64,000 bases of DNA. Source: Sympetrum striolatum. Its lineage: Eukaryota > Arthropoda > Insecta > Odonata > Libellulidae. This document shows, piece after piece, positions 35,482 to 48,560 of the stretch. The first letter of the stretch is position 1. Each line of letters starts with the position of its first letter. The stretch lies in the NCBI GenBank assembly GCA_947579665.1, contig OX388350.1, forward strand, positions 33,327,393-33,391,392, given 5' to 3'. The notes under the pieces were generated by a model, which did no database searches, was not told the origin of the DNA, and saw only the letters and a list, made by a program, of their open reading frames with translations. The position numbers and the translations under genes were made by a program.

Positions 35482-38400
35482 ACTATGTACATTGCCTTGT
35501 ATTGATTTATCACCGACGAATTTGGTGACTTTACGTAGCTATTGAGCTACTTTTGCTTTCTACTGTATCCTCAAGAATAGTTTGACTGGCATATGTTCTC
35601 ATCCACATTTTGCTCCTTTTCTTTTTTTACATTCATTGCCCGCTTCTTTATCTTGGTATCAATAGCCTTACGATCGGTTTAACAGTCTACCCATCTGGTG
35701 ATACCCAGGCACTCTTATGAATATTTTTCATTTCAAGAACTGTGCTGCTTATAAATAATCCTTTTGAGATACAGAAGTTGATAAACCTTATCCCATTATT
35801 ATTATTTCATTTAACTTATCTTAGAATATCGAGATATATGTTTATTTTTTTATTGTTTTAAATGGCTTTCACCGAGACATTATAGCAACCAAATTGAAGC
35901 GATTTTGTAAGGTTTAAATTTCAAAGCGATCGTATATTCCTGTGTGACCAATGAGTGGCTAAATCTGCTGTTATTAGTCATAGAACCGATTTTCGCTTGC
36001 AATTTGAAAATATCTTCACTCTTCTGAAAATTTTACAATTTACTCATTAATTTTTAATAAATTTTCTTGATAGCCTGCCTACTTCGGTTGGAAATTAAAC
36101 CTCGAATGAGCTCGAGTCGTTTAATGTTAGGAAAAATTTATGGAGAAATAGCGATCCAATTAAAATTAATGGAATGAATACATAGGAGATTTTTACTTCT
36201 ACATTGTCAAGAATGTATTATGCTGATTTGATTTGCTCTATCACCAGAAACAATTATTTTGCATAATATTACCCTTGATTTTTATTTAATGACGCAATAG
36301 CATCTCTCTGTCATGGATTTGGACAACCTTCTGAGCAGATCACTTGTACGCACGTCATGAACAAAGCCGACCTTATATCAAACTCTGTCAATCCCAGTCA
36401 AAATTTACCTAGTCATAAAAATTCCCATCAAGCAATGCGAAAGACATCGAGGTAGGGTTTCCGATGAATATCGGCACAACGCCGCCTGCTAAAGATTTCA
36501 AACAGTTTCATCCCCGCTTTACAATGGTAAGTTACTGGATCTCGGCAAGATACGCATCTTCCGTGTCCTCTTCGGATTTTCTCAAAGTGCAACAAAGCGT
36601 AACAATGTAGCTGGAGGAATAAAAAGAGTGGATGGAAAGGGCGGGCTTCCTCTCTTTGTGTCTTAGGCTCCTTCGACGGAGACCTCCGCATCCATCATGT
36701 CTCGTTTTTTTGTTTTCCAAGACTTGCGTGCCCTCCGCACCGCCCCTCGACAGACAGACACGTGCATTTCCGCAGTCTCTCTATTCATTTGCTTTCAAGT
36801 CTTATCATTTTTGCCGATTCCCAGTAGACCGTGGTGGGATTAGGGAGGAGATAGTATAAACGAGGAAATTTTACACCACTTCTTCCTATCACGATGGAAA
36901 TATTTTAATATAATTTCCGTGAAATAGGTGTTAAATGTTTCTATGATCTAGAGGGGGAATTTATAGCTGCTTGTAAACTTACTCTAAATTGGCGATACTA
37001 TATTATTCGTTTGTTCGCTTCTCCTTGTTGTGAGGAGCTCTTCGTTGCTGCAGTTGGACAATACTATCTGTTTTAGGTAAATATGTGTTTCATTTTATCG
37101 GGGTTTACCGTTCTGTCCCGATTTTAATGTAAGGTCCTGGTATTTTTTTTCGTCTCAGATTAGTTGATAAACTCAGAAAAGATTTAAATATGAGATAATG
37201 AAGTTTCAAATGCAGTGTTAATTCAAACGCGGATTTTCGTAAAATAGTGACACTCTTCACAGAGTCATAAAATTCAACGAAGTTTACTCAGACTTAACAT
37301 TTAAGTCAACTCTCTGGTTTTGCCCGATTCACAATGAGGTAATACCCAGTTTTTTAATACCAGGATAGGGTCTATAGTATTATGCATTTTCACTTGCATT
37401 ATTTTTTAAGGTAAGTATGTTGATATTAAATATGATACAAGTGGGAATTTTCCTGCGTTTAATGTGAATTTATTCAGGAAGATATTCCCTTAAATTATTC
37501 GAAACGACAGTGTATGCACTTTCACTTTTTAATGAATTGAGAGAATTATGCAATCCATAAAAATCGAACTATAATTTCAAACGAAATGATATTTCAGGCT
37601 AATGTTGAATGTCCCCATTTTTGCAATTTTTAGGAAAAAAATAATCTGAGCCATTTTCTTAGTAAATACATTCTCTTCTGCTCTTCCATAATCGTTGCTT
37701 TGAATTCCCGTGTCTCCGACTACGAACTAATGCAATTACTCGTTGACTTTATGTCCAGTTGTATATTACATTCTATTTTAAATCTTTAAATCGTAAAACA
37801 TGAGTGCCATTCATTTTTTAAAGAATATTTCTTATCGATGTAGAATTATTAATCTTTTTTAAATAATCTAATAATTCCATATATTATCAATATTATTACT
37901 TTCTTATTGTATTACTTTTTGTATGAGGATAAAAAAAGGGCCTTTCTCGTAAACTATTTAAAATATGTGTATATTTTCATTTTCCTATTTTCCATTATAT
38001 TTGATTAAACTTTTATACACTTATTATTTCCCTTTCTGGGTATTTCTCCGCCTATCTCTCCATCCATCTCAGTACTCCTTTCTCCAACCCTTCGTCATAT
38101 TTTGCCCCGACGGTAAATTCATGAATTTTCCCTGTCTGACTCGCTAACAACTTCTCCAATGCTTTCTTTTTCTCTTCTCAGGATTTCACGGCATAAATAA
38201 AAGCGAAAGAGGGATGGAAACAACGTTGCAACAATGTTTTACCGGTGAGCCTCTGACCGTCGCTCTTCCTTTATTTGCGTTGTCTCTTGTTATTATCGCG
38301 GGAAGATAATGGAAAATGGCGGCTCCGCCCAAGAAAAAACGAAGGGCGTTATTCGCTGCGGCGCGAAACGAAAATCGCATCTCCACGCGTGCTGCGTGAG

Positions 38401-41400
38401 AGAATGTGGATTTGTCTCTTTGCCTCAATCCACCTTTTAATTGAATCGCCACGTGTATTTGGATCGCATGGCCCGAAATGTGCACTAAAGTTAAATCTTT
38501 CATATTTTTAAGTGTCGCATGTCTATAACAAATATCGCAGAGCAATTTTCTGCGTGATAAGTTGAGATTCATATCGCAAACAATGTGCCACATTTTTTAA
38601 TTGATCCGTACGTTTCAATTTTTTGTCATGGGAAAATTTAAATTTTTTCAACTATTTTGGATTTTCGCACAACTCAACTCTGATCTTTTAAAACTTAGCA
38701 TTCATGAGTTGATGATCATGATAAATTTGTTGGTTAAATAGCTAGATGTTTTTGACGTAGTCACAGAATATATTTCATGCTTAGGTGTTCGAACCAGTCC
38801 TTCTCGATGATGATCAGAGCTTGAAAAGCTTTTTCTTTGCATTTTTTATTATGAATGTTGCATCTCTATATTTTCTGATTTTGCTTTCTATTTATTCTTA
38901 TTTCAACTGAGTGGATTGAAAAATAGCATGTTTGGGTGCACTAACATGGCAGGTGTGTTTTGGAAGCCTTTTTAGGTTTTCGATTATTTTTCTTTTTCAG
39001 TCACTTCTATTAAAATTGATTGCGGCAGGCAGATTGTGTTACTCTTATTTAAAAGGGGATTTTTATGTTTTAAAGTCCCTGAGGAATATGCCGGCTGATT
39101 TTGTATTGTAAGTTTATAACGAACCTGTCAAACTCCAAAGTGATCAGATAAAGAATCATTTTTCTACCGGTGTATGCACTAAAATTCTGATGCAAAAGCT
39201 ACAGAATTTTGGAAAGAAACGATTGAAGTCCCCTGCCTTTAATTTACCCAATTCATCTTATTACTACGTTCACTACAACGTAGCTGACTTGTCGATAGGT
39301 ATAGATGAAGATGTTCCCAAAAGTGATTTATGTCCTTAATGAACTTTGATGCGACGGTAAATGAACTTTGATGTGACGGTAGAGGAGTATTTTTCCAAAG
39401 GCGGTGACCGGGAACCGATGTCATCTTTTTGCGCTCCACTCGTGATTTCCTGCGATAAATCACATGCAATCGAGAATTACTCATAAGCTGATGTCGACAA
39501 CATGTTACAGTCGCCCTTATCTCCTCCCCGGTTGCGGAGAGGTAGCTCCGGGAAAGGGAGGAAAATCTTGCAGAAGTGTTTATTGGGGCCATAAAGTATA
39601 TTAAAACCCACAGTAATGTAAAAGCCACCAGAGATAAGTTATTAACTGTTTTAACAATGGAAGTAAACCCTTTCTTTTGATTAACGTTGAACCTTGATGT
39701 TCAACGTCTGGATACTGTGAGATATGTTACCATTATACGGAATTATTATTTAGTTTTATTTATTGATTCTTTACCGTAGTATGACAGGTGTCAGGTGGTA
39801 GCTTTGACCAATAACCTATAGCTCCTGCTATGCAAACACTTTCAACATTCCTTTAAACTTGAAAAATCTTACACACGTCTACTTTTTTAATAATCTTTAT
39901 CTACACACATGTATACATGTAAAATACATTAAATACAGATATATACATACATTTCAGCTCCTTGTAATATTTTGTGCTCACATGTTCATACTGTGTTACG
40001 TTTATTTTGAGACATTCCATGGCTATTGATATTTCACATTAATTTTGTATATATGTTAAACTACCACCTTAAATGAAAAACACTGTAACTTCCACAATAT
40101 ATGGAATTATAAATTTTGGAAGTAACAAGTGTTATTCATTTAAGATGGCTATATCAAATTTCCACGAAGTCAAGATTGATCATATTGATTTTATTTGAAA
40201 CTATTTTTCTATGTTACATATTAGAGTATCAACTTGTGATTAGATTACTCACAAATTAATACAATTTACTTTTTATATTTTTACATCATACACTGTCATC
40301 TTTCTCTAAACTCCTTGTTTTTAGTAAAGGGTTTTACGTTACCAAAAGTCATCAAATTTTGCTAATAAAGAAACCGCACTTTGCCTTAAGCCTTGGATCA
40401 GCGTATTTAAAACCTACATATTTAAGCAATCTCGAATATTTTCAGCTTCGGAATTTTATCAGAATTCTATGTTTTAATCATTTCTCTATATCTGTCTCAG
40501 AGTTCTTGCTCATTTATTTCTCATAGTTTATATGCTCAGCTCACCCCAAACTAATTTATTAGTTCTATAGCCTTTTCTGTAGCAGTACGAAATCGGGTGT
40601 ACGCCTTCATACACCAGGAAATAGGAAGACGCTAGAAAACAGGTCCGAGACTCCACACCTACAAACGAAAACACAGACGTACAGAGGTAAATATGAGGCA
40701 CCTCTCACCTGCATACAACCTACGTTCATCCCTTTCCGTCCACGTTCAAACGACCGTGAAGATGACTTTAATTTATTAGCGAATCGACTAGTGGGCGAGA
40801 CCACTTCGCCCTCTCCCGTTTTATCTCCGAAAAACCTTTTATTTGGTCGCGGAAATTTTTAATGCAGTCATTTATGCAAAGTATAAGCCCGCCACCGCCT
40901 GCAACTCCCCGGCGCATTCCTTCCCGGGTGGAAAGAGTCACTGGCAATAAAAGAAGCACAAGTTTCATGGTGAGGAGTCACGTTCATGGCAGGGCGTTTT
41001 TTTATCCCTATGCCATCCGGAAAAAAGCAGACAAAATAAATATATATATAGGAGTGCGTGAGGTTTATGATCGCATCCAGACGGCATTCAGAGAATCGCT
41101 TATTGGAGTTTTCCTCGAGACGGTGAGGAATGGCTGAGAGGTTATTTTTTTCCGCTTCGATGTGCAATGTTTATTGGCGGGCGAAAAAGGCAAAAGAGTA
41201 ATTGTTTGCGAAGGGGAGGCGATGAGCGGTGCATTAATTTGTTGGCTTGCTTCCATTAGACTTGTAAGACGCGTGGGATTGGCCAATTTATTATTCATCG
41301 GCTATTTAATAGGCGCTCGAAAATGGGGCCATAAAAGTGGATGAGCTATAATAAGGCAATAGACCTAAACATTCTAATCCCCATTATGCCGACGTATTCT

Positions 41401-42081
41401 CGTATTCACTTTCAGGTAGGGGAATTCAAATTATAAGAATGTTAGTGTAAAGGACGTCTACTACTGAAATGGGTTACTGGATGCGTTGGATTATTTACAA
41501 AGTTGCATCGAAAATGCTGTTTGGAATTTTTAGAAATTAAATTTATATCGATTTTAAATTACACCATAGGATTAATTTTAACGAAAGTCGAAGAGAAGGG
41601 ATATGCATTTCAATCCTTTGATTTTATATTTGTCTTAATCTCTCCACAAAATTTGTACTAATTATTTGACAAAATGAATGACCAGAGTATATCGGTAGAC
41701 TTAGTCTTCGAGAGCAATGCAGACTTGACTTGAACTCAGAAACAAGGTTTGTTGTATCAGAAAACCCTTTGATATTAGTCTACAGCTATATAGAAAACGT
41801 ATAAGGATGAATTAATACGATTGTCGAATTGGCAGATCTCGACATTTTTCATTGATTTCACTCTATGCATTCACATTAATTATCCCTCTCTATTGCACAG
41901 GTTTGATTGCTTACCTCAAACATATTACGCATGATTTTTTATAAGTTAGTGCTAAAAGCGGCGAACTATTGTTTCAACCAATTATAAGACTTTTAGATTA
42001 TTTATGATTCGTAGCATATATTCGAAGTTTTTCGGAGATTTTTTTCGTATTTTTTTCCAGACAAGCAAAAGGTTTTAAGCT
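35482..42081. other. No gene seen; islands near 36300-36860, 38020-38510, 39200-39590, 40560-41340
   Basis: The stretch is 6.6 kb. Frames of 129 codons (39239-39628, minus), 135 codons (38186-38593, minus) and 99 codons (40868-41167, minus) lie in the islands. None carries a motif I recognise, and antisense frames are open too. TTTTAG against GTAAAT near 37076 and TTTCAG against GTAGGG near 41415 are weak zero-length-exon look-alikes. The spacers are AT-rich. Confidence 0.4.
39339..39382 (+). repeat. 22-bp tandem duplication
   Basis: ATGAACTTTGATGCGACGGT occurs at 39339 and, with a C to T change in GCGACGG, at 39361. It lies inside a GC island. The 22-bp period would shift a reading frame, so it argues against the open frame there being coding. 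Confidence 0.9.
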
Positions 42082-42141
42082 AAGCATTTCCTGAGTGACA
42101 CTACCCCTCTGGAAATGCGCCCTTTAAAGCAGGAAATGCTT
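42082..42141. repeat. Inverted repeat with 11-bp perfect arms
   Basis: AAGCATTTCCT (42082-42092) and AGGAAATGCTT (42131-42141) are exact complements separated by 38 bases. A third related phrase, GGAAATGC, lies in the loop near 42111. The 60-nt span is in the size range of a small hairpin precursor, but the stem is too short for a typical pre-miRNA. Confidence 0.7.
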
Positions 42142-44408
42142 TCAGTTATTATTTTTCAGAAATTCGTTTCCAAGTAAGGAATTGTCGTGAGGGAGTATCT
42201 TACATCTGGAAGCTATTAAAACTGCCGCTGCACATCACTTTCCTTTTCAAGAAGAAACATGTTCTCATATTCCCCCTTGCAATGATGCACACGTCATCTC
42301 ACACTGTTTTTTCGAGGATATCTATTTTTAAGTCATCGTGAGTAATAGGTGAGTCAAGTGGCTTGGGCTTACGGTCCATCATTTCTTGTTGCATACTTTT
42401 TTTTGGCTGAAAGTCATGACGAATTTGAAACGGTGTCTGAATCAAACACAACGAACGTTAACAAGATAGCAACAAACTACGTAAGTTCTAGTTTTTTTAC
42501 ACATTTAAAGCTCCTATGAGATTAGTAGCCTAGTCAACGGGCCTTTTCCTTTTACTGGATGTGTTACGTGTAGTCGCATCTCTAGGATATGATAAAAATT
42601 ATTTAACTGCTTCCGAATTAATCTCTCAGTATTCCTATTCAATTGTTATTTTGCCGTCTAGCGATTGCAATGTCACGAAATGGCGACCATAAATTTTACG
42701 CTTCTCTATGACTATCCATACGATAAAAAATCTTGGAGAAATCGAATTAGGTCAACTTCATACTATACCACCTTACGAAATAAAAGCGCTTTATACCTGT
42801 TATTGCCCTATTTACATGATTATAAACCCATTCTTTCGTCTTCAATAAAATCATTCCAGAAACCTTTTTGCTGCAATATAAAGTCGATTCATAAGATCTC
42901 CAGTAGTACATGATGCCCGTTGAAAACATTTTTCCTAGAGATAGCCAACCTTTGGTCACCTCGTCAAAAGAGATCTTTAAATTGATTATAAGAGGCTCTT
43001 TTAAAGAAAATGAAAATATAAATAAAGGTGTTAGATGTTTATAATAAGGTATATAGTTAAATATATATGTAGTTCCTTATGAAGTAGTTTAAAATTTTTA
43101 TAATTTTGGTTATTTTATTCCTCTATCATCTCGAATAGCTACTACTAAACTCAGGCCAAAAATGTGGATTTTAGTTATATAGATACTCTTGAAAATTACT
43201 TATCTTACAGTTTACGCAAATAAACCAAACTATACACAGTGTAAACTAATGCAGAATCGTAGAGGCGTAATTATTGTTAACTATTATTGTTAGAGGTGCA
43301 TTACTGTAGTTTGTAAGGTGCTTCTCAAATAAAAGTGAAAGTCACTTCACTTTTCGTATTACCTTAGGTTAAGACGCGCGCTTTCTTGTGCAACGTTAAA
43401 GTTAATTTCCAACATTTGTCAAAACTTTAATTTATTAATGTACATGTATGTATTTACTATGGAATATTTACTGCCCCTGATAGGGCTCATGACTTTCTTC
43501 ATCCTCTAAATTTATGACATAGAAGTTGTACGGCCTCAGACCTTTTTGAGAAGTGAATCGCGGTGCATTGCGGTGATTGAATAAGAAGTAATTTAGGTTG
43601 TGAGTGAAGGTACCATTGTATTGAATGAGCAAACCGCACCTCAGTCCCTCACCATTCATATCCTCCATGGTGCACTATTCCCTCCAACAGGTGACTTAGG
43701 GCATAGAGATAGTAGTTGTTTGCTTATGGTAGATGTGGTCCCTCTCCCCTCCTTGCGTATTCCACATCGCGAGCTTTTTAACGAGAGAAATCCGGTGCCC
43801 CTATTCTCCTAACCCGTCCCTTTCCACCTCTGCGTGCACTCCAATGCTTGTTCCCTCCCCAGTGCAGGCCCTCCGTGATCCCCCGCGGTAGCCTCGCAAT
43901 TGACGGCGGACCTCCCGTCCCGCTCTTTTTTATTTTATTTTTGCAATTGGTACAAAGTACTCGCGAAGAAATTCGGCCTCGGGATTCCGAGTTTTTTTTC
44001 CGGATGTACTCGCTCTTTTGGCGGGGCGCAATTTTCGAAGGTTGCGACAGCCTTGCGTAATCCAATGATACGTATCTACGGATTTGATTCTCAGAGGTGT
44101 GCTGAGCCCTTCTATATAGATTCAAGACGCGTTCGTTTCGTCCTATGTGCGGTATTGCAATATTTTCCTTCCTACAAAGGAGAATTTATTTTCGTCTTTT
44201 CGCAGGGAATAGAGGAAGATGTATCTCTGTTTACGATTACCACAATCTTATTCCTGGCTGTAATAATATAAAAACTACTAAGGTATACGTGAAGACGGGT
44301 AATCTTATTAATTTTGGTCACACCTTATTTATAATGTGAAAAGTTTTATGCAAGCAATTTCTACTGTGCCATTACAAGCATTCTATCTCGAGAGTTAGTT
44401 ACTTAAAG
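42142..44408. other. No gene seen; island (about 43470-44230)
   Basis: The island has CpG-containing sequence with frames of 115-123 codons on both strands and no recognisable peptide. Around 43180-43260 a TACAGTTTAC and a GTGTAAACTA phrase form a weak stem. The rest is AT-rich. Confidence 0.4.
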
Positions 44409-44433
44409 TCGCCAATAAACCCTTTATTGGCGA
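44409..44433. repeat. Perfect 11-bp hairpin with a 3-base loop
   Basis: TCGCCAATAAA, loop CCC, TTTATTGGCGA. The stem is exact and the loop tight, so it would be stable for an AT-rich region. No U-run follows. Just downstream TTAGG and CCTAA (about 44436-44468) could form a second small stem. Confidence 0.85.
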
Positions 44434-45502
44434 AATTAGGCTTATGTGAGCCACTCTTCCACCTAACCTCGTATATCGACATAATTTGTACAATTATAAA
44501 TTAAAACAAAAAGACAGAGGAGAGTGTGGGGAAAAATCTTTGCTACTGAAGGTTGACAAAGAAAAAACCCTCGTTGCGGAAAAGCACCCGCAGAGAAGGG
44601 TACCCTCAGTAAGAGATAACAATACAGTAATGACAGTTATAAAATAGCATTAATTACATATGAATAAGTTAAAAATAAAATGAAAATATAAATTTCGAGA
44701 GAAAAAGTAACATTTACTTATCCTAAGTGGAGGGAAAATGAGAAAAAATAACAGACATCAAAATTACATATCTTACTAAGTAGTAAAAAGTAAAGGAAAC
44801 TACTTCAATCCCTATTCTGCCTAGTAAGCCTCATTCCCTTTTCAGTGCTTTTGATAGTTATTGTTAAGTTTTGGAGATGGATGCTAAAGGAAATGGGAGT
44901 ACGATGGTTCATATCCACGAACAGTAGAGATGGTGGATATTTTTCTAAGAGAATCATGTTCTTTATCGGTTCTCATGTCTCTGTTTGTTCAAATTGTCAA
45001 TAGCCAAAGAAGCAAAGCTTTCTTTTATGCACGTCCGTAAGTACGAATCGTTGTTTATTATGTTCAAGCGCTCACATTTATTAGAACAAAATTGTTTGTT
45101 TTTGTCCTAAAAGAACCTATGATGATAAGCAGAGATAGATAGTTCATATCACGATATATTTCTGCCTTCACTAATTCTGTGTCCAATTCTTTGATAAATT
45201 ACTTATGAATAAATATTCCCAAATTTATGTTCCTCATTTCATTGAATTTTTGTAAAACGTAAAAGTAACTTTCGGATAGTCTAGTCAATAACAGATAGTT
45301 AATAATTAGTCCATACAATAACAGCTAACATTTTCTACGTTTTATACGTCAAATATATCCTCAAGAGTCTAGTGAGCTGGGAATGACTTCTGAGAAGATT
45401 TTAAGACGCTCATCTTAAAAGATCTACATTGGATCTCTCGAACGCTTAGTTTTAGTAAGAAAATAACTAATGAATAAACTCGACCGCTATTCAAACAATA
45501 TC
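44434..45502. other. No gene seen; AT-rich
   Basis: Purine-leaning AT-rich DNA, with no open frame above 60 codons and no array that I can see. Confidence 0.45.
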
Positions 45503-45757
45503 ACCGGCCGTGGTGGCGGAGTGGTTAGCGTGCTAGCTCGTTACCTCACGGTCCAGGGTTCGAATCCCGGCTAATCAGATTTTTCCGGTTAGGGAATGGT
45601 TGTCTGTCTGTGAGTGTGTTGTGTGTATTGTTAATAACAGTTAGTTAAAGGAAAAATGCAAAAAAATGATAAAATATAAAGGTGGTTAAGTGGTAGAGTA
45701 GCCTTCAATTGCTAAAATTCGCCCAGGAGAAAAAACGGCATTATTATTATTAAGCAC
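45503..45757 (+). mobile_element. tRNA-derived SINE with an (ATT)n tail
   Basis: The head matches an internal Pol III promoter. A box TGGCGGAGTGG is at 45514-45524 and B box GGTTCGAATCC at 45557-45567, followed by a CCGGC that partly closes the T arm. The acceptor ends do not pair, so this is not a functional tRNA. The body continues with a TGTCTGTCTGTGAGTGTG phrase and closes with GCCCAGGAGAAAAAACGGC and ATTATTATTATTA (45740-45752). This layout of tRNA head, body and short tail repeat defines a SINE. It is probably mobilised by a LINE with a matching 3' end. Confidence 0.8.
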
Positions 45758-48149
45758 ACTGAAACAGTAGCCAACGGTGGTAAACCGGTGGCACCCCGAA
45801 ATCTCAAAGCCACCTTCGCATTGGATGCACTTTGCCAAATAGAGCCAAATAGAGTTTTCGCATGCAAAGATATGCACGGAAGAGGCGAATTCGCCGCAGC
45901 CTTTCTACCGAGAGCATCGTCAGGGGCACAATTATTAATTTTACGGCGCGCGGACTGTACGTAGATTCATTTTTCATCGCCTCTTGTCCGTCACCTCTCT
46001 CCTTAGAACTTCCCTCCAGACTTCCTGTGCAGACGGCGTGGAATTCGGGAATTAAGGGGGCACTAAAAGGCAGCCTAGTTACCAAGGTATGACGCTACGC
46101 GGCGCTGTATTCCACCGTCCTTGACTTCCAACACTTTTTTCACCTCCCTCCCATACTCCGGGAGAGAGCGTGCAACACTGACAAACCGGCTGGCATGTGA
46201 ACAAATCGAATCTCTCTCGAGTCTTGCCTTGACGACATGGAATGAAGACGTAGGAATATTGGGAAGAGAAATAGAGACCGCGTAGACGTCGCTACCACGA
46301 TTAGGTACATCTGAATAAACAGTTTGTGTACTGTAATATATGATACAAGATTTAGCATCCAGGTACCCCTGAGCCAAAAGTAACTCGTCAGGAGGTGCCT
46401 TGAAGTTATACTTATTTACTAAAATTTCACTCAAAATGCATATATAATATCTTAACTATATTCCTAACAGGATTACACTCTATACAGCACTGTTCAATTA
46501 TATCTACTTAAAGTCTAAATTGAAGAAAGATATACAGAAAATCAAATACAAAATACAATGAGTTTTTATTCCTCTCTATTTCTTATTCTCTTTATGAGCC
46601 TACCATGGAGTCATGGAGACATCCTTTCTTTCTTGTTTGGTGTCACTTTTCATGATTGAAAACTAGATATATTCTGTTTGGGGACTTAATTATGTTCGAA
46701 TTTCAACTAAAGTTCTACTCTTATATAGAAGTATTTAATATCCGTAAACTTATTTTCACTTTTATCTCGATTTCATGTTATCAATGATTTTCATCATACG
46801 CAATAGCGGAACAACGTTATCATCTGTATTGATATTCTACTATATATCATCAATTTTACCATTATTTTTAATTACTTTAACATTTATTTTATTAAGTTTA
46901 CTAAGGACTGTATAAATATTCAAAGAAAAACGAGGAAGTAACTTCAGTGAGTAAAGGGAAATCTTTTTTGCAATCTTTGAAATCTATGCTAAGTTATTCG
47001 TAACATTCTTCATTGAGGCCTTTTCACCAGATCATAAGATATCGCCTGATCATAAATCCGCTCCTGAGCTCCATTTATTTTTCTATGCAGTTTCCGTTTT
47101 GTGTCTGAACATATTTAATTTTTCGTGCAAACATCAGAAATCAGAAGGATCAGGCCTTTCACTTCCATCTTTCTTTTCTATGACTCCAATCCAATCTCAG
47201 AAGAGAATTAAGACCTCTCTTAATTTTTTTATATTTTTCGATGGCTCTGGGTATTAATGGCAAGAATGATGGTCGATCCCTTCTATAGTTTGGAAAGAGG
47301 CTGTAAAGGCTTAGCGAATTGCACATAATGGACTTCTTAGTATTTGAAAATAATTCTGAATGATCTAAAATCGTTATTTTAATGGTTTCATCGCGATAGC
47401 ATTTTAAGTGAGGATAGACTTTTAGATATCTAGTTTTATGATAGAAAATGATACGACAGTTTCCGGAAATAATTAGCTAATATTCCAAATGGAATAGGTA
47501 GAAGGCCGCTCGTGGTCCATAGGTAGCAAGTTGAATGCTTTTGAAAGAGAACGGGTATCTAGTCAGAAGGATCTTTGAATTTAAGCCTTCTAGTTAATAC
47601 TACATCATCCATAAAGTTTTATTCCAAGACTTGTCGTACGGAATACGATAGAACTTAGGAGGATATATTTTTTCAGCTTGGTCTTTTATAACATTATATG
47701 ATCGAAGCCGGCTGATACTGGTGATGATCGATAGATTTGGCACTAATTTTCATGGCCGAACGCCCGTCCTACCTCCAGACAGAGGAGGAATCAAAGGCGA
47801 GGTCGCTTGCATCGATAGTGGACTCTCTATCAACAAGGCTAATCGGTAGTCCGAACGATTTATGAATATAATCCCCAGAAGTGGAACTCACCTGGCGAAA
47901 ATTGGGTTAGAAACCGGTCTACAATATATTTAAAGGAACAAGATTTAAGTATAGGCGAAGTTTTGCTTTTTTATTCACACCAAAACCGTGTCTATAATAT
48001 TGATATTATTAATTTATATTTATAATAATCATTTACATATTTAATATTTTATTGATATACTCTGGGTTCAAAAACTCGTAAGAGCAATAACGGAAATTAA
48101 ATCTAGATGTGCGTGCATAAAAAATGATTGTAATATCAGTTAAAAAGTT
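45758..48149. other. No gene seen; islands near 45850-46440 and 47690-47910
   Basis: A minus-strand frame of 119 codons (46075-46434) spans the first island, but its peptide has no recognisable motif. In the second island the phrase ATTTTCATGGCCGAACGCCC resembles a motif common in animal repeats, but the match is too short to call. The remainder is AT-rich. Confidence 0.4.
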
Positions 48150-48191
48150 AATTAAATAACACAGAACATTTTTTGTCTGTGTTATTTAATT
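48150..48191. repeat. Perfect 16-bp hairpin
   Basis: AATTAAATAACACAGA (48150-48165) pairs exactly with TCTGTGTTATTTAATT (48176-48191) around a 10-base loop containing a T-run. It stands about 110 bp left of a cluster of B-box-like motifs. Confidence 0.9.
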
Positions 48192-48302
48192 GGTCTTTGA
48201 ACGGTGCATTCCCACCGAACATCGCTGGAGAACGTTCAAGCTGTGAAACGAAATCGTCTTTAAAACCAAGAAGAAACAAAGTGAAAAATATCGACATAAC
48301 TA

Positions 48303-48560
48303 AGACTCGAACCCAGGTCATTTGTAGACAGTTGGAGATCTGGGTTCAAGTCTAAATTATGGGTCGGATCCTAGTGGCTTGGAGTACTCCCAATTTACGG
48401 GCAGATAGTCTGTGGGAAATAGTGGGTGACCTGGGTTCGATTCCCAGTAATCTTGCAATATTTCACTTCTGTATGCCCTTAGGCTTTATAAGATGCACTC
48501 CCATAAGTGCTAAGATGTCTCCTTTCCCTCTTCCTTGTTATTTAAGGCATTTATCTCCGA
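48303..48560 (+). mobile_element. SINE-like copy with three B-box-like motifs in both orientations
   Basis: B-box-like motifs lie at 48303-48313 (minus strand, GGTTCGAGTCT), 48343-48353 (plus, GGTTCAAGTCT) and 48434-48444 (plus, GGTTCGATTCC). A degenerate A-box-like TAGTGGCTTGGAG at about 48372 precedes the last one at tRNA-like distance. The 3' part (GATGCACTCCCATAAGTGC, AAGATGTCTCC, TTTCCCTCTTCC) resembles that of the copy at 53.1 kb, so the two share a family tail. The 16-base block holding the minus-strand motif is nearly the reverse complement of the block around the last one. Confidence 0.6.

Noticed and set aside
42338..42360. TAG against GTGAGT as a further recursive splice site
   Set aside because: It lacks a pyrimidine tract upstream, so the acceptor half is not credible.
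45514..45567. Functional tRNA gene
   Set aside because: A and B boxes are present, but the acceptor ends do not pair and the T stem has a mismatch. A retroposon-like body and tail follow, so it is a SINE head.
46075..46434. 119-codon minus-strand frame
   Set aside because: It looks somewhat protein-like, but I recognise no family and see no splice context. A protein search would decide.
47740..47800. Repeat fragment with the phrase CATGGCCGAACGCCC
   Set aside because: It resembles a motif common in animal repeats, but the match is too short to separate from chance without a search.
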